64,000 bases of DNA, taken from positions 1 to 64,000 of the forward strand of contig DATKCA010000190.1 in the NCBI GenBank assembly GCA_035544675.1, given 5' to 3'. The first letter of the stretch is position 1. Each line of letters begins with the position of its first letter. The notes below the pieces were generated by a model. The model worked only from the letters and a program-made list of their open reading frames with translations. It made no database searches and was not told the origin of the DNA. This document shows positions 25,938 through 34,193 of this stretch, piece by piece. Origin of the DNA: DATKCA01 sp035544675 (GTDB lineage Bacteria; Acidobacteriota; Thermoanaerobaculia; Gp7-AA8). Position numbers and translations under genes: made by a program.

Positions 25938-26844
25938 CAGCCACTTCGCTTTCCGCCGTCCCTTTCCATCGATCGTGCATCCACAACCAGAGCTCGGGAC
26001 GGGCAACGATCCGTCGCGAAATGACTTCGTTGATGCGCGTTGTCAAAGCCACCGGATCCCGTTCGCCCTCTCTCAACTCGTCGGCACGGATCGGCTCCTC
26101 GAACTCCAGACGGTGCCCAGAAGCGTCCGGTATGCAAAAAGCGAACACAATGGTCGAGCCATGTCTCAGGGCCAGTTTCGCCGGCACGGGAGTGGTCCAT
26201 GCGGGTCGTCCGAGAAACGGGGAGAGGACCCCTTCCCTCTGCAGGACCGCCTGATCGGGAAGGAGCACGACGGTGCCGTTGTCGGCCAGCGCCTTCATGA
26301 GAGGCCGTGCCGCCTTTTTGCGGTCGAGCACCTCCGCTCCGGTCCGCGCCCGGATCCTGGCGAGATCGCGCTCCAGATAGGCGTTGTCCAGCACGCGGGC
26401 GACGATTCGCACATCCTTTGCCAGCGCCAGGACGGCCAGCCCGGCGATCTCCCACCCCCCATAGTGAGCGCTGATGACGATCGTCCCGTTTCCTCGGGCC
26501 CGGGCCTCCTCGAGCAGGGAGGGATTGACGAACTGAACCTTTCCGACCAGCTCCTCGAACGAGAGGCTCTGGGCCTTGAGATAGCCGAGCGTCTCGCGGC
26601 CGAAGTGGCGCCAGCATTCGTCGAGGATGGCGCGCAGCTCAGCCTCGTTTTTCTCCGGAAAGGTGATGCGGAGATTCTGCATGGCCAGACGGTCGCGACC
26701 ACGCAGGACCCGGCCGCTCAGCGATCCGAAACCGCTGCCGATGCGCGCCACGCCGCGCTCCGGTGCCGTGCGCACGGCCGAGCCGATGACCCGGTACGCC
26801 GCGTACTCCGCGAGTTGAACGAGACGGCTCTTACGTCTCCTCAT
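25930..26844 (-). CDS. lpxL: Lipid A acyltransferase, LpxL/HtrB family
   Basis: 304 residues. The catalytic H-x4-(D/E) motif is H127...E132 in ISAHYGGWE, with an RIVARVLDN block and a PDQAV motif, as in LpxL/LpxM late acyltransferases that add secondary acyl chains to Kdo2-lipid A at the inner membrane. The usual N-terminal membrane helix is weak here. It sits between lpxK and the heptosyltransferase in a minus-strand operon. Confidence 0.9.
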   Translation of the reverse strand: MRRRKSRLVQLAEYAAYRVIGSAVRTAPERGVARIGSGFGSLSGRVLRGRDRLAMQNLRITFPEKNEAELRAILDECWRHFGRETLGYLKAQSLSFEELVGKVQFVNPSLLEEARARGNGTIVISAHYGGWEIAGLAVLALAKDVRIVARVLDNAYLERDLARIRARTGAEVLDRKKAARPLMKALADNGTVVLLPDQAVLQREGVLSPFLGRPAWTTPVPAKLALRHGSTIVFAFCIPDASGHRLEFEEPIRADELREGERDPVALTTRINEVISRRIVARPELWLWMHDRWKGTAESEVADG

Positions 26845-27692
26845 CGGGAAACCGCGGCGAGAATCCTCTCCACCGCGCCGGGATCGAATACGAACTGGGC
26901 CGGGATGGGGATGATGTCATGGCCATCGATCTTCACCGCGTCCTTCTCCGTAGTTACGATGGCCGCGGCGCCGGCGTCGCCCGCTCGCGCTTCGATCCGA
27001 GCCAGGTCGGCGGCATCGTAGCGATGGTGATCGGGAAACTCGATCGTCGCGGCCAGCTCCAGCCCCGCCTCCTCCAGGGCGCGGAAGAACTGGCGGTTGC
27101 CGGCCAGCGCGGCGAACGCCAGCACCCGCTTTCCGCGCACGGAATCGGGGACCTCGAGCCGGAGCCGGCGCGGGATGACCAGGCCGGCGTGCCGGAGGGC
27201 CGAGCGGCTCTCGCGATGGAGACGGGCATGGCCGGCGTCGATGACGATGTCGAGGTCGCGATGGATCTGCATGTGCTGGAAGCCGTCGTCGAGAAGAAAT
27301 ACATCGCATGAATGATGTTCCAAATATCGAATGGCATTATCAAAACGTTTATGGCCAACGATTACATCAACATTACTGATGCTCTTTTTGATGAGTACCG
27401 GCTCGTCTCCGAACTTCGCCGCGTCCAGCGTGTCGACCAGGCCGCTCGCCCTAGAGTCTTCCCGGCCGTAGCCGCGCGTGAGCACCGCAACCTTCATTCC
27501 CTTTCCGGAGAGCAGCCTGGCCATGGCGATGACCGCGGGCGTCTTTCCGGCGCCGCCGGCAACGATGTTTCCGACCGAGATCACCGGCCGCGGAAGTCTT
27601 CGGGACCGGAGCAGTCCGGCCCGGTACAGGGCCCGCCGGGCCGCGTTGACGAGACGGAGGAGGGCGCCTGCGAGCGCCAGGAGGACGTTCAC
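26841..27692 (-). CDS. lpxK: Tetraacyldisaccharide 4'-kinase
   Basis: 283 residues. Walker A is ISVGNIVAGGAGKTPAV (K50), followed by LTRGYG, GDEP and DDGFQHMQIHRDLDIVIDA, all hallmark LpxK motifs; it phosphorylates lipid A at the 4' position. The start is GTG at 27692, overlapping the waaA stop (GTGA). Oddly, 27301-27400, which encodes the segment from the DDGFQ motif back to the GDEP region, is only 37% GC by my count inside an otherwise GC-rich gene; see findings. It shares 4 bases with the downstream acyltransferase start. Confidence 0.92.
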   Translation of the reverse strand: MNVLLALAGALLRLVNAARRALYRAGLLRSRRLPRPVISVGNIVAGGAGKTPAVIAMARLLSGKGMKVAVLTRGYGREDSRASGLVDTLDAAKFGDEPVLIKKSISNVDVIVGHKRFDNAIRYLEHHSCDVFLLDDGFQHMQIHRDLDIVIDAGHARLHRESRSALRHAGLVIPRRLRLEVPDSVRGKRVLAFAALAGNRQFFRALEEAGLELAATIEFPDHHRYDAADLARIEARAGDAGAAAIVTTEKDAVKIDGHDIIPIPAQFVFDPGAVERILAAVSR

Positions 27693-28939
27693 GCGAGCAG
27701 GTCGAGGATGTGCTGCGCCGTCCGTTGTGACGCGCCGCGGTTCTGGAGCACTGTCCTGCGGGCACGATTGCCCCACGCGCGCTGCGTCGCCTCGTCCTCG
27801 AACATCCGGGCCGCGAAGGCGATGACCTCCGCTGCGCTCGACACCTCCTCGGCCGACTCGCTGTCGAGAAACGCGGCCGCGATCTCGCGGAAGTTCGTCA
27901 TCGACGGCCCGAAGCAGACCGGCACGCCGGCCGCCGCGGCCTCGATCGGGTTGTGTCCTCCGAACGGCAGGAGCGTGCCGCCGATGAACGCCGCCGTCGC
28001 GTACCGGTAGATCCGTGCCAGCTCGCCGAACGAGTCGAGCAGGAGCACGTCCGCGCGCGAAGGCGAGGTCAGCTCGCTGCGCCGCACGAAGGGCAGCGAC
28101 GTGGTGGCCAGGAGTGCAGCCACCAGCTCGAAGCGCTCCGGCTTCCGCGGCGCAATGATGACGAAGGCGTTGCGCTCCCGGATGAAACGCTCCACCTCCG
28201 GCAGCAGCGCCTCGTCTTCCCCTTCCATCGTCGAGCCGAGGACCAGGGTCTTGCGACCGGCGATGACGGCTTCGATGAGCGGCCAGCTCTCCAGTGGAGT
28301 GGTGTCAGGCTCGTAGTCGAACTTCACGTTGCCGCTGGTCTCCACGATGGCGGGCTCGGCGCCGATGCGGATGAAACGCTGCCGGTCAGTCTCCTCGCGG
28401 ACGAGAATCCGGTGGTATCGGGCCAGCACGCGCCGCAGGAGCGGCCGGAGCGCCCGATAGCGCGGGAACGATCGATCCGAGATCCGCCCGTTGGCCAGGA
28501 TGAGCTTCAGCCCCCCTCCCCGCGCCAGCCTCGTGACGTTCGGCCAGATCTCGGTCTCCATCGTCGCGAACACGCGCGGGCGATGGTGCTCGAGGAAGCG
28601 GCGGACGGCGAACGAGAAGTCGAACGGGAAATACGTGACCGTGGCTTCGGGATAGAGCCTGCGCGCCTGAGCCTGGCCGGTGATCGTCGTCGTCGTCACC
28701 ACCATGGACGTGTCTCCGCGCCTCATCATGATCTGTTTGACCACCGGCTGTGACGCCAGGACCTCACCGACCGAGACCGCGTGGATCCAGATGTCGTGTT
28801 CCCCAGGGCTGGTCCGGTAAAAACCCAACCGGGCCGGAAAGTTGCTCAGATACTTTCCGCGCAGGACGCCCATGAACAGGAAAAACGGCAGCGAGACCAC
28901 GAAGGCGAGGCCCAGCAGGGCCTCGTACAGCACGAACAT
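27689..28939 (-). CDS. waaA: 3-deoxy-D-manno-octulosonic acid (Kdo) transferase
   Basis: 416 residues with an N-terminal membrane anchor (LYEALLGLAFVVSLPFFLF), the catalytic VSVGEV Glu (E59), METEIWPN, and the C-terminal IGGTLLPFGGHNPIEAAA block of the GT30 family. It transfers Kdo from CMP-Kdo to lipid IVA on the inner membrane. It is the first gene of the minus-strand operon waaA-lpxK-lpxL-heptosyltransferase. The 105 bases before the divergent hflX gene contain a palindromic repeat. Confidence 0.94.
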   Translation of the reverse strand: MFVLYEALLGLAFVVSLPFFLFMGVLRGKYLSNFPARLGFYRTSPGEHDIWIHAVSVGEVLASQPVVKQIMMRRGDTSMVVTTTTITGQAQARRLYPEATVTYFPFDFSFAVRRFLEHHRPRVFATMETEIWPNVTRLARGGGLKLILANGRISDRSFPRYRALRPLLRRVLARYHRILVREETDRQRFIRIGAEPAIVETSGNVKFDYEPDTTPLESWPLIEAVIAGRKTLVLGSTMEGEDEALLPEVERFIRERNAFVIIAPRKPERFELVAALLATTSLPFVRRSELTSPSRADVLLLDSFGELARIYRYATAAFIGGTLLPFGGHNPIEAAAAGVPVCFGPSMTNFREIAAAFLDSESAEEVSSAAEVIAFAARMFEDEATQRAWGNRARRTVLQNRGASQRTAQHILDLLA

Positions 28940-28954
28940 TGGCGGGAATCATAG

Positions 28955-29016
28955 TGGAGCGCCGCGGCTGGAGCGCCAGTGTCCCGGAAGGCGCGGGTGA
29001 GGACCCCCGCGCTCCA
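28955..29016. repeat. GGAGCGCC-type palindromic repeat
   Basis: TGGAGCGCCGCGGC begins and GGACCCCCGCGCTCCA ends an imperfect palindrome between the divergent waaA and hflX genes. Related elements with the same ends lie at 17089, 52257 and 61867, and within a coding region at 39734. REP-like. Confidence 0.6.
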
Positions 29017-29044
29017 TCACCTGAATCACCAAACGAGCGTATAG

Positions 29045-30325
29045 TTGACTCACACATCCTTGGTCGAGAAAGTCGTCGCAGCAGGTCTGGTCCTTCCCGA
29101 ACTGACACGCAGAGTCGCTGAAGAGCATCTCGAGGAGCTGACCAGGCTCATCGAGAGCGCGGGGGCCGTCGTGGTCAGCACCGTCCTGGCCAAGCGCAAG
29201 TCGCCGGATCCGGCCACGTTCGTCGGCAGCGGCAAAGCCGAGGAGATCGGCGATCTGGCGAAGCGGCATGGCGCGACGCGGATCGTCCTCGACGACGACC
29301 TCTCCCCGGCCCAGATCCGCAACCTGGAGAAGATCACCGGGTTGAGCGTCATCGACCGCAGCGGCCTGATCCTCGACATCTTCGCCGGCCGGGCGCGCAG
29401 CCGGGAGGCGCGGACGCAGGTGGAGCTGGCACAGCTCGAGTACCTGCTGCCGCGGCTGACGCGGCAGTGGTCGCACCTTTCCCGTCAGGCCGGCGGGGCG
29501 GGTGGTGGCGCGAAGCGTGGAGTCGGCGAGACGCAGCTCGAGCTCGACCGCCGCATCGTGAGGACGCGCATCGGCCGTCTCAAGGACGATCTGGCGAAGA
29601 TCGAGAGAACGCGTCAGACGCAAAGGAAAGCGCGCGGGTCGCTCTTCACCGTCGCGCTGGTGGGCTACACCAACGCCGGGAAGTCGACGCTCTTCAACCG
29701 GCTTACGCGGGGTGGCGCGGCGGCGGCCGACAAGCTGTTCGCCACGCTCGACGCGCGCTCGCAGCGCATCGCCTTCGAGATGCCCCTCCAGACCGTCGTC
29801 ATCGACACCGTCGGATTCATCCGGAAGCTGCCCCACCATCTCGTGGCCTCCTTCCGCTCCACGATGGAAGAAGCCGTCGCGGCGGACCTGGTGCTTCACG
29901 TGATCGACGGCAGCCATCCGCAGCGATCCGAGCAGCGCGAGGTCGGTACCGCCGTCCTCCACGACCTCGGCATCGAGCCGGAGCGCGTGATCGACGTCTA
30001 CAACAAGTCCGACCGGATGACCGACGAGCTGTCCGAGCGGCGGGCCAGGGGAGCGGTGGTGGTCTCGGCCCTGACCGGCGCCGGCATCGAGGCGCTGGCC
30101 GAGGCGATCACCGTACGGCAGCGCGAGGGCGGAACGGTCATGAGGCTCGAGGTCCCGCACGGCGAGCCCCGGGTCGTCGCGCAGCTCCACGAGATCGGCC
30201 AGATCTACCGGCAGACCGTGACCGACCACGCCACGGTCTTCACCGCGTGGGTCCCCAATGATGCCGTACACTTATTCGATGCTTTTTCGGCAGCTCGTTT
30301 GCTGGAAACGGCGAAAGTAAGTTGA
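29045..30325 (+). CDS. hflX: GTPase HflX
   Basis: 426 residues: N-terminal HflX domain (FVGSGKAEEIGDLA; QVELAQLEYLLPRLTRQWSHLSRQ; GVGETQLELDRR), then a G domain with G1 GYTNAGKST (207-215), G3 DTVGFIRKLPHHLV, G4 NKSD. It is a ribosome-splitting heat-stress GTPase in other bacteria. The start is a TTG at 29045; another TTG at 29060 would also serve and neither has a good Shine-Dalgarno. It is read toward the aminomutase cassette, 88 bases upstream of it. Confidence 0.95.
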   Translation: MTHTSLVEKVVAAGLVLPELTRRVAEEHLEELTRLIESAGAVVVSTVLAKRKSPDPATFVGSGKAEEIGDLAKRHGATRIVLDDDLSPAQIRNLEKITGLSVIDRSGLILDIFAGRARSREARTQVELAQLEYLLPRLTRQWSHLSRQAGGAGGGAKRGVGETQLELDRRIVRTRIGRLKDDLAKIERTRQTQRKARGSLFTVALVGYTNAGKSTLFNRLTRGGAAAADKLFATLDARSQRIAFEMPLQTVVIDTVGFIRKLPHHLVASFRSTMEEAVAADLVLHVIDGSHPQRSEQREVGTAVLHDLGIEPERVIDVYNKSDRMTDELSERRARGAVVVSALTGAGIEALAEAITVRQREGGTVMRLEVPHGEPRVVAQLHEIGQIYRQTVTDHATVFTAWVPNDAVHLFDAFSAARLLETAKVS

Positions 30326-30413
30326 TGACAGCCAAACCAGTGTCGTTCCGACCAGGTCCGTGTCTCATACGGATGAGGAAGATCCCAAGTCCGCGGAAGA
30401 AAGGGTGTGTGCC

Positions 30414-31781
30414 ATGAGCTCCGTCCAGACATCAGACGAGCCATCAGCAGACGCATCAAAGCAGTACAAACCTGAATCGCTCCTCCCTCCTCAAAAAAAT
30501 CACCTCGAAATCTACCGCGCCAATCGTGCTCGCCTTTACCCCGGCGTTTCCGATCAGCAGTGGAACGACTGGAAGTGGCAGCAGAAGAATCGCGTCACCA
30601 CTCTCGAAGAGATCACCCGCCTCTTCTCGATCGATGAGTTCAGCAGCGCGCGTCTGACCGAGATCTTCGAGCTGTACCGCACCGCGATCACTCCGTACTA
30701 CCTCTGTCTGATCGACTTCGAAAATCCTGCCGACCCGCTGCGTCTGCAGTCCGCGCCGTCGGTCGAAGAGATGATCAATCCGGGGGAGCTGTTGTGGGAC
30801 CCGCTCAACGAGGAGGGCGACTCGCCGGTCACCGGGATCGTTCATCGTTATCCCGACCGCTGTCTCTTCCTGGTCACCTCGTACTGCCCGCTGTACTGCC
30901 GCTACTGCACGCGCAAGCGCAAGTGGGTCGACGAAGACGGCACCACGGGACAGCGCAGGATCGAGTTGATGATCGAGTACGTCGCGCAGCATCCGGAGAT
31001 CCGCGACGTCATCGTCTCCGGCGGCGATCCGCTCGCGCTCTCGCTCCACTACCTCGAAAAGATCCTGGCCGGGCTGCGCGCCATTCCCCACGTGGAGGTC
31101 ATCCGCTTCGGCTCCCGCGTTCCGGTGTTCCTGCCGCAGCGCATCGACACCGAGATGACGGCCATGCTCGAGAAGTACCACCCCATCTGGATCAACACCC
31201 ACTTCAATCATCCCAACGAGATCACGCCGGAAGCGGCGGCGGCGTGCGACCGGCTTCTGCGCGCCGGCATCCCTGTCAACAACCAGGCCGTCCTCCTGCG
31301 TGGCGTCAACGACTGCCCGTACACGATGCGCGATCTCATGCAGGGGCTGATGAAGATCCGCGTGCGCCCGTACTACCTCTATCTCTGCGATCAGGTCATG
31401 GGCGCGGAGCACTTCCGCACCTCGGTCGGGGAAGGCATCGAGATCATGGAGTTCCTCCGCGGCCACACATCCGGCCTTGCCATCCCGCAGTTCGTGATGG
31501 ATGCTCCCGGTGGCGGTGGAAAGATCCCGCTGATGCCGAACTACGTCCTCGGGAACTACGGCGACGCGATCGTCTATCGCAACTTCGAAGGGGTCATCGG
31601 CCGTTACGACGACGTGCCGCGCCAGCCCCATCACTGCGCTCGCTGCAGCGACCGCGAGAGCGCGAACGAGCGCGGCATCGCCAGGCTGCTCAACCGGACC
31701 GCAGACCGGTTCGAGCCGCACGCCGTTCGCGACATCCCCAGGGGTGTGAAGATCAAGGGGCGCCAGAAACAGCCTGATTGA
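30414..31781 (+). CDS. kamA: Lysine 2,3-aminomutase (KamA-family radical SAM)
   Basis: About 455 residues. The AdoMet [4Fe-4S] motif is C158-x3-C162-x2-C165 (CPLYCRYCTRK). The PLP/lysine region is complete: YLYLCDQVMGAEHFRT and QFVMDAPGGGGKIPL. The two aspartates that bind substrate lysine in the clostridial enzyme (D293 and D330 there) are both present, unlike glutamate 2,3-aminomutases. A C-terminal HHCARC fits the structural zinc site. It makes beta-lysine from lysine. I chose the ATG at 30414 (AAAGG upstream); a GTG at 30360 is also open. The stop overlaps the ATG of the first ATP-grasp gene (TGATG). Confidence 0.88.
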   Translation: MSSVQTSDEPSADASKQYKPESLLPPQKNHLEIYRANRARLYPGVSDQQWNDWKWQQKNRVTTLEEITRLFSIDEFSSARLTEIFELYRTAITPYYLCLIDFENPADPLRLQSAPSVEEMINPGELLWDPLNEEGDSPVTGIVHRYPDRCLFLVTSYCPLYCRYCTRKRKWVDEDGTTGQRRIELMIEYVAQHPEIRDVIVSGGDPLALSLHYLEKILAGLRAIPHVEVIRFGSRVPVFLPQRIDTEMTAMLEKYHPIWINTHFNHPNEITPEAAAACDRLLRAGIPVNNQAVLLRGVNDCPYTMRDLMQGLMKIRVRPYYLYLCDQVMGAEHFRTSVGEGIEIMEFLRGHTSGLAIPQFVMDAPGGGGKIPLMPNYVLGNYGDAIVYRNFEGVIGRYDDVPRQPHHCARCSDRESANERGIARLLNRTADRFEPHAVRDIPRGVKIKGRQKQPD

Positions 31782-32752
31782 TGCGAATCGGCCTCTGCTT
31801 CAACCTCAAGCCGCCGGATGCCTCCGGCGACCAGTACGAAGAGTTCGATTCCGAAGAGACGATCTGCGCTCTGGAGAACGCGCTGCGCGCGAACGGGCAC
31901 GACGTGGTGCGCCTGGGCTGGGGGGCGGAGATGCTCGACAGCCTCCGCCAGACTCCCGTCGACGGCGTGTTCAACATCGCCGAGGGGGTGGGAGGGCGGG
32001 GGCGGGAGTCGCAGGTGCCGGCGATTCTGGAGATGTTCGGGATCCCGTGCAGCGGATCGTCGGCGCTCTCCATTGGCCTCACGCTGGACAAGGCGCTGGC
32101 GAAACGGGTGGCGCAGAGTGCGGGGATCCCCACAGCGCCGTTCGTTGTCAGTGGAGGCGCTCCACTCAGGCTGCCGCTCTTCGCCCGAGCTGCCGCCGAG
32201 GGCCCGTCTCTCGCTCCACTCAGGCTGCCGCTCTTCGTCAAGCCTGCCGCCGAGGGCTCGTCCATGGGCATCATGGCGAGCTCGCTCTGTCACGACGAGG
32301 CTGAGCTGTCGGCGGCGATCTCGAGGCTCGCCCCATACGGTCCCGTCCTTGTCGAGGAGTTCCTCCCCGGCGAGGAATACACCGTCGGCATCGTCGACGG
32401 TGAAGTTCTCGGCGCAATGCAGGTCGTTCCTCGCACGAGTGAGGAGAACTTCATCTACTCGCTCGACGTGAAGCGCGACTATCTCAATCGCGTCGATTAC
32501 CGCCTGGCCGGTGACGCCGACGTGAAGAGCCTGGCACTGGAGGTGTGGCGCGCGTTCGACCTTCGTGACGTGGCCCGCATCGACGTGCGCCGCGATCGCG
32601 ACGGCATTCCGAACTTCGTCGAGGTGAATCCGCTGCCGGGCGTCCATCCGGTCAACAGCGACCTGGTCATCCTGGCCCGTCTCCTCGGCATCGCGCATGT
32701 GACGCTCATCGGCCGCATCATCGCGGCTGCTTCGCGGCGGTGGCGGCAATGA
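31781..32752 (+). CDS. D-Ala-D-Ala ligase-like ATP-grasp enzyme 1, with internal duplication
   Basis: 323 residues of the Ddl-type ATP-grasp fold: GVFNIAEG, an LDKALAKR lid, the ATP-binding PLFVKPAAEGSSMG, EEFLPGEEYTVGI and the metal site NFVEVNPLPG. It joins two amino- or carboxylate-bearing substrates with ATP. True Ddl uses D-alanine, but the neighbours (KamA, a second ligase, a GNAT) argue for another substrate. Residues 127-144 and 145-162 are an 18-residue tandem duplication (54-base period from 32159); only the second copy keeps the ATP-binding Lys. It overlaps both neighbours (TGATG before, ATGA after). Confidence 0.85.
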   Translation: MRIGLCFNLKPPDASGDQYEEFDSEETICALENALRANGHDVVRLGWGAEMLDSLRQTPVDGVFNIAEGVGGRGRESQVPAILEMFGIPCSGSSALSIGLTLDKALAKRVAQSAGIPTAPFVVSGGAPLRLPLFARAAAEGPSLAPLRLPLFVKPAAEGSSMGIMASSLCHDEAELSAAISRLAPYGPVLVEEFLPGEEYTVGIVDGEVLGAMQVVPRTSEENFIYSLDVKRDYLNRVDYRLAGDADVKSLALEVWRAFDLRDVARIDVRRDRDGIPNFVEVNPLPGVHPVNSDLVILARLLGIAHVTLIGRIIAAASRRWRQ

Positions 32753-33714
32753 ACGCGGTCGTGGCCTGCAACGACGACGTCGATCTGAAAACGCACCTCT
32801 CCGAGATCGAGCGGCTGGGCGAATCGGAAGTCGTCGATACGGCAAGGGAGATCGCGTCGATCACCGGTGCGACGCTGCTGCCGGTCCGCGACGTGCGAAG
32901 CGCGCTCGACGCCCTTCGCCGTCTGCGTCCCGACGTCGTCATCAATCTGTGTGAGGGGGTGGCCGGCCGTCCCGAATGGGAGATGCACTTTGCTCTGGCC
33001 CTGGAGATGCTCGGCATCCCGGCCACGAGCGGCGACCCGGTCTCGATCGGCATCTGTAACGACAAGCTGCTCACCAAGCGCATCCTGTCGGCCGCCGGTG
33101 TGAGCACCCCGCGCGCATTCGACCCGCACACCGCCGGCCCCTGGATCGTGAAGCCGTCGCGCGAGGATGCCGGCATCGGAATCGACGCGACATCGGTGTG
33201 TGACACCGGCCACGAGGTGATGGATCGGATGAGGTGGGTCGTGGAAACCTATCGCCAGCCGGCGCTGGTGGAGGAGTTCATCGACGGGCGGGAGCTGAAC
33301 CAGGCGTTGTTCCACGGCCGTGACGGCATGGTGATGCTCCCGCCGGGCGAAATCGTGTTTTCCGAGGAGCTTGGGCCTCATGAGCGGGTGGTGGGGTGGA
33401 AGGCCAAGTGGGCCTCCGGATCGCGCCAGGACCGCGGCAGCGTCAACCGGACCCCCGGTGTGATGAGCGACACTCTGCGGAGTGACGTCGCGTCTCTTTG
33501 CGCGGCGGCGGCGGACGTACTCTCACTCCGCGGTTACTGCCGTCTGGACCTGAGGCAGCGACCGACTGGTGAACTGTGCATCATCGACGTCAACCCGAAC
33601 CCCGACATCGGCCCGGACACAGGCTTCCGGAAGGCGCTGGCAGCAGCGGGAATCGAGTTCCCCGATTTTCTGAACGAGCTTATGATTTCGGCTTTGCCAC
33701 AACGCCGCCCATGA
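32749..33714 (+). CDS. ATP-grasp ligase 2 (Ddl-like)
   Basis: 321 residues of a more divergent ATP-grasp: VVINLCEGVAGRPEWE, CNDKLLTKRIL, PWIVKPSREDAGIGID, EEFIDGRELNQALF and CIIDVNPNPDIGPDTG (metal ligands). It differs enough from its upstream neighbour to suggest a different substrate, such as sequential ligation. The ATG at 32749 overlaps the upstream TGA. Its last codon overlaps the GNAT start (ATGA). Function inferred only as a carboxylate-amine ligase. Confidence 0.82.
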   Translation: MNAVVACNDDVDLKTHLSEIERLGESEVVDTAREIASITGATLLPVRDVRSALDALRRLRPDVVINLCEGVAGRPEWEMHFALALEMLGIPATSGDPVSIGICNDKLLTKRILSAAGVSTPRAFDPHTAGPWIVKPSREDAGIGIDATSVCDTGHEVMDRMRWVVETYRQPALVEEFIDGRELNQALFHGRDGMVMLPPGEIVFSEELGPHERVVGWKAKWASGSRQDRGSVNRTPGVMSDTLRSDVASLCAAAADVLSLRGYCRLDLRQRPTGELCIIDVNPNPDIGPDTGFRKALAAAGIEFPDFLNELMISALPQRRP

Positions 33715-34193
33715 ACATCCGTCCCGCCGAGCCGCGCGATCGGGAGCGCATCCTCGAGATTCTCGTGGCCACGGGCCGTTTCACCGATGAAGAGGTCCGC
33801 AGCGCCATCGAGCTGGTGGACCTCTCCTTTCAGCATCCCGAGAAGGGCGAATACGTGGTTCACGTTGCCGAGGGCGCAGGCGGGGCGGTGCAGGGATACG
33901 TCTGCTTCGGGCCGACGCCGCTGACCGACGGCGTATACGATCTCTACTGGATCGCGGTGGATCCGCGGCGGCAGGGGGAGGGATTTGGCCAGGTTCTGCT
34001 GAAGTTCGTGGAGAATGAGGTCCGGCGCCAGAGTGGGCGGATGCTGCTGATCGAGACCTCCTCGAAGGAAAGCTACGGGCCTACCTTGAGGTTCTACGAG
34101 CGGAGCGGCTACGACGAGATCTCCCGGATCAAGGATTTTTACCGGATCGAAGACGACAAGGTCGTCTTCTGCAAGCGACTGGCAAAGGCATGA
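33711..34193 (+). CDS. GNAT-family N-acetyltransferase
   Basis: 160 residues: MNIRPAEPRDRERILEI, the acetyl-CoA-binding signature LYWIAVDPRRQGEGFGQVLL, then SSKESYGPTLRFYERSGY. A compact single GNAT domain. In archaea and some bacteria a GNAT enzyme (AblB) acetylates beta-lysine made by the aminomutase, giving N-epsilon-acetyl-beta-lysine; AblB is longer, so I infer only that this acts in the same pathway. It overlaps both the second ligase and the ccsA/hemX-like gene. Confidence 0.85.
   Translation: MNIRPAEPRDRERILEILVATGRFTDEEVRSAIELVDLSFQHPEKGEYVVHVAEGAGGAVQGYVCFGPTPLTDGVYDLYWIAVDPRRQGEGFGQVLLKFVENEVRRQSGRMLLIETSSKESYGPTLRFYERSGYDEISRIKDFYRIEDDKVVFCKRLAKA

Noticed and set aside
27301..27400. 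Insertion sequence in lpxK
   Set aside because: The stretch encodes conserved LpxK residues in frame, with no inverted ends or extra length; it is low GC, not inserted.
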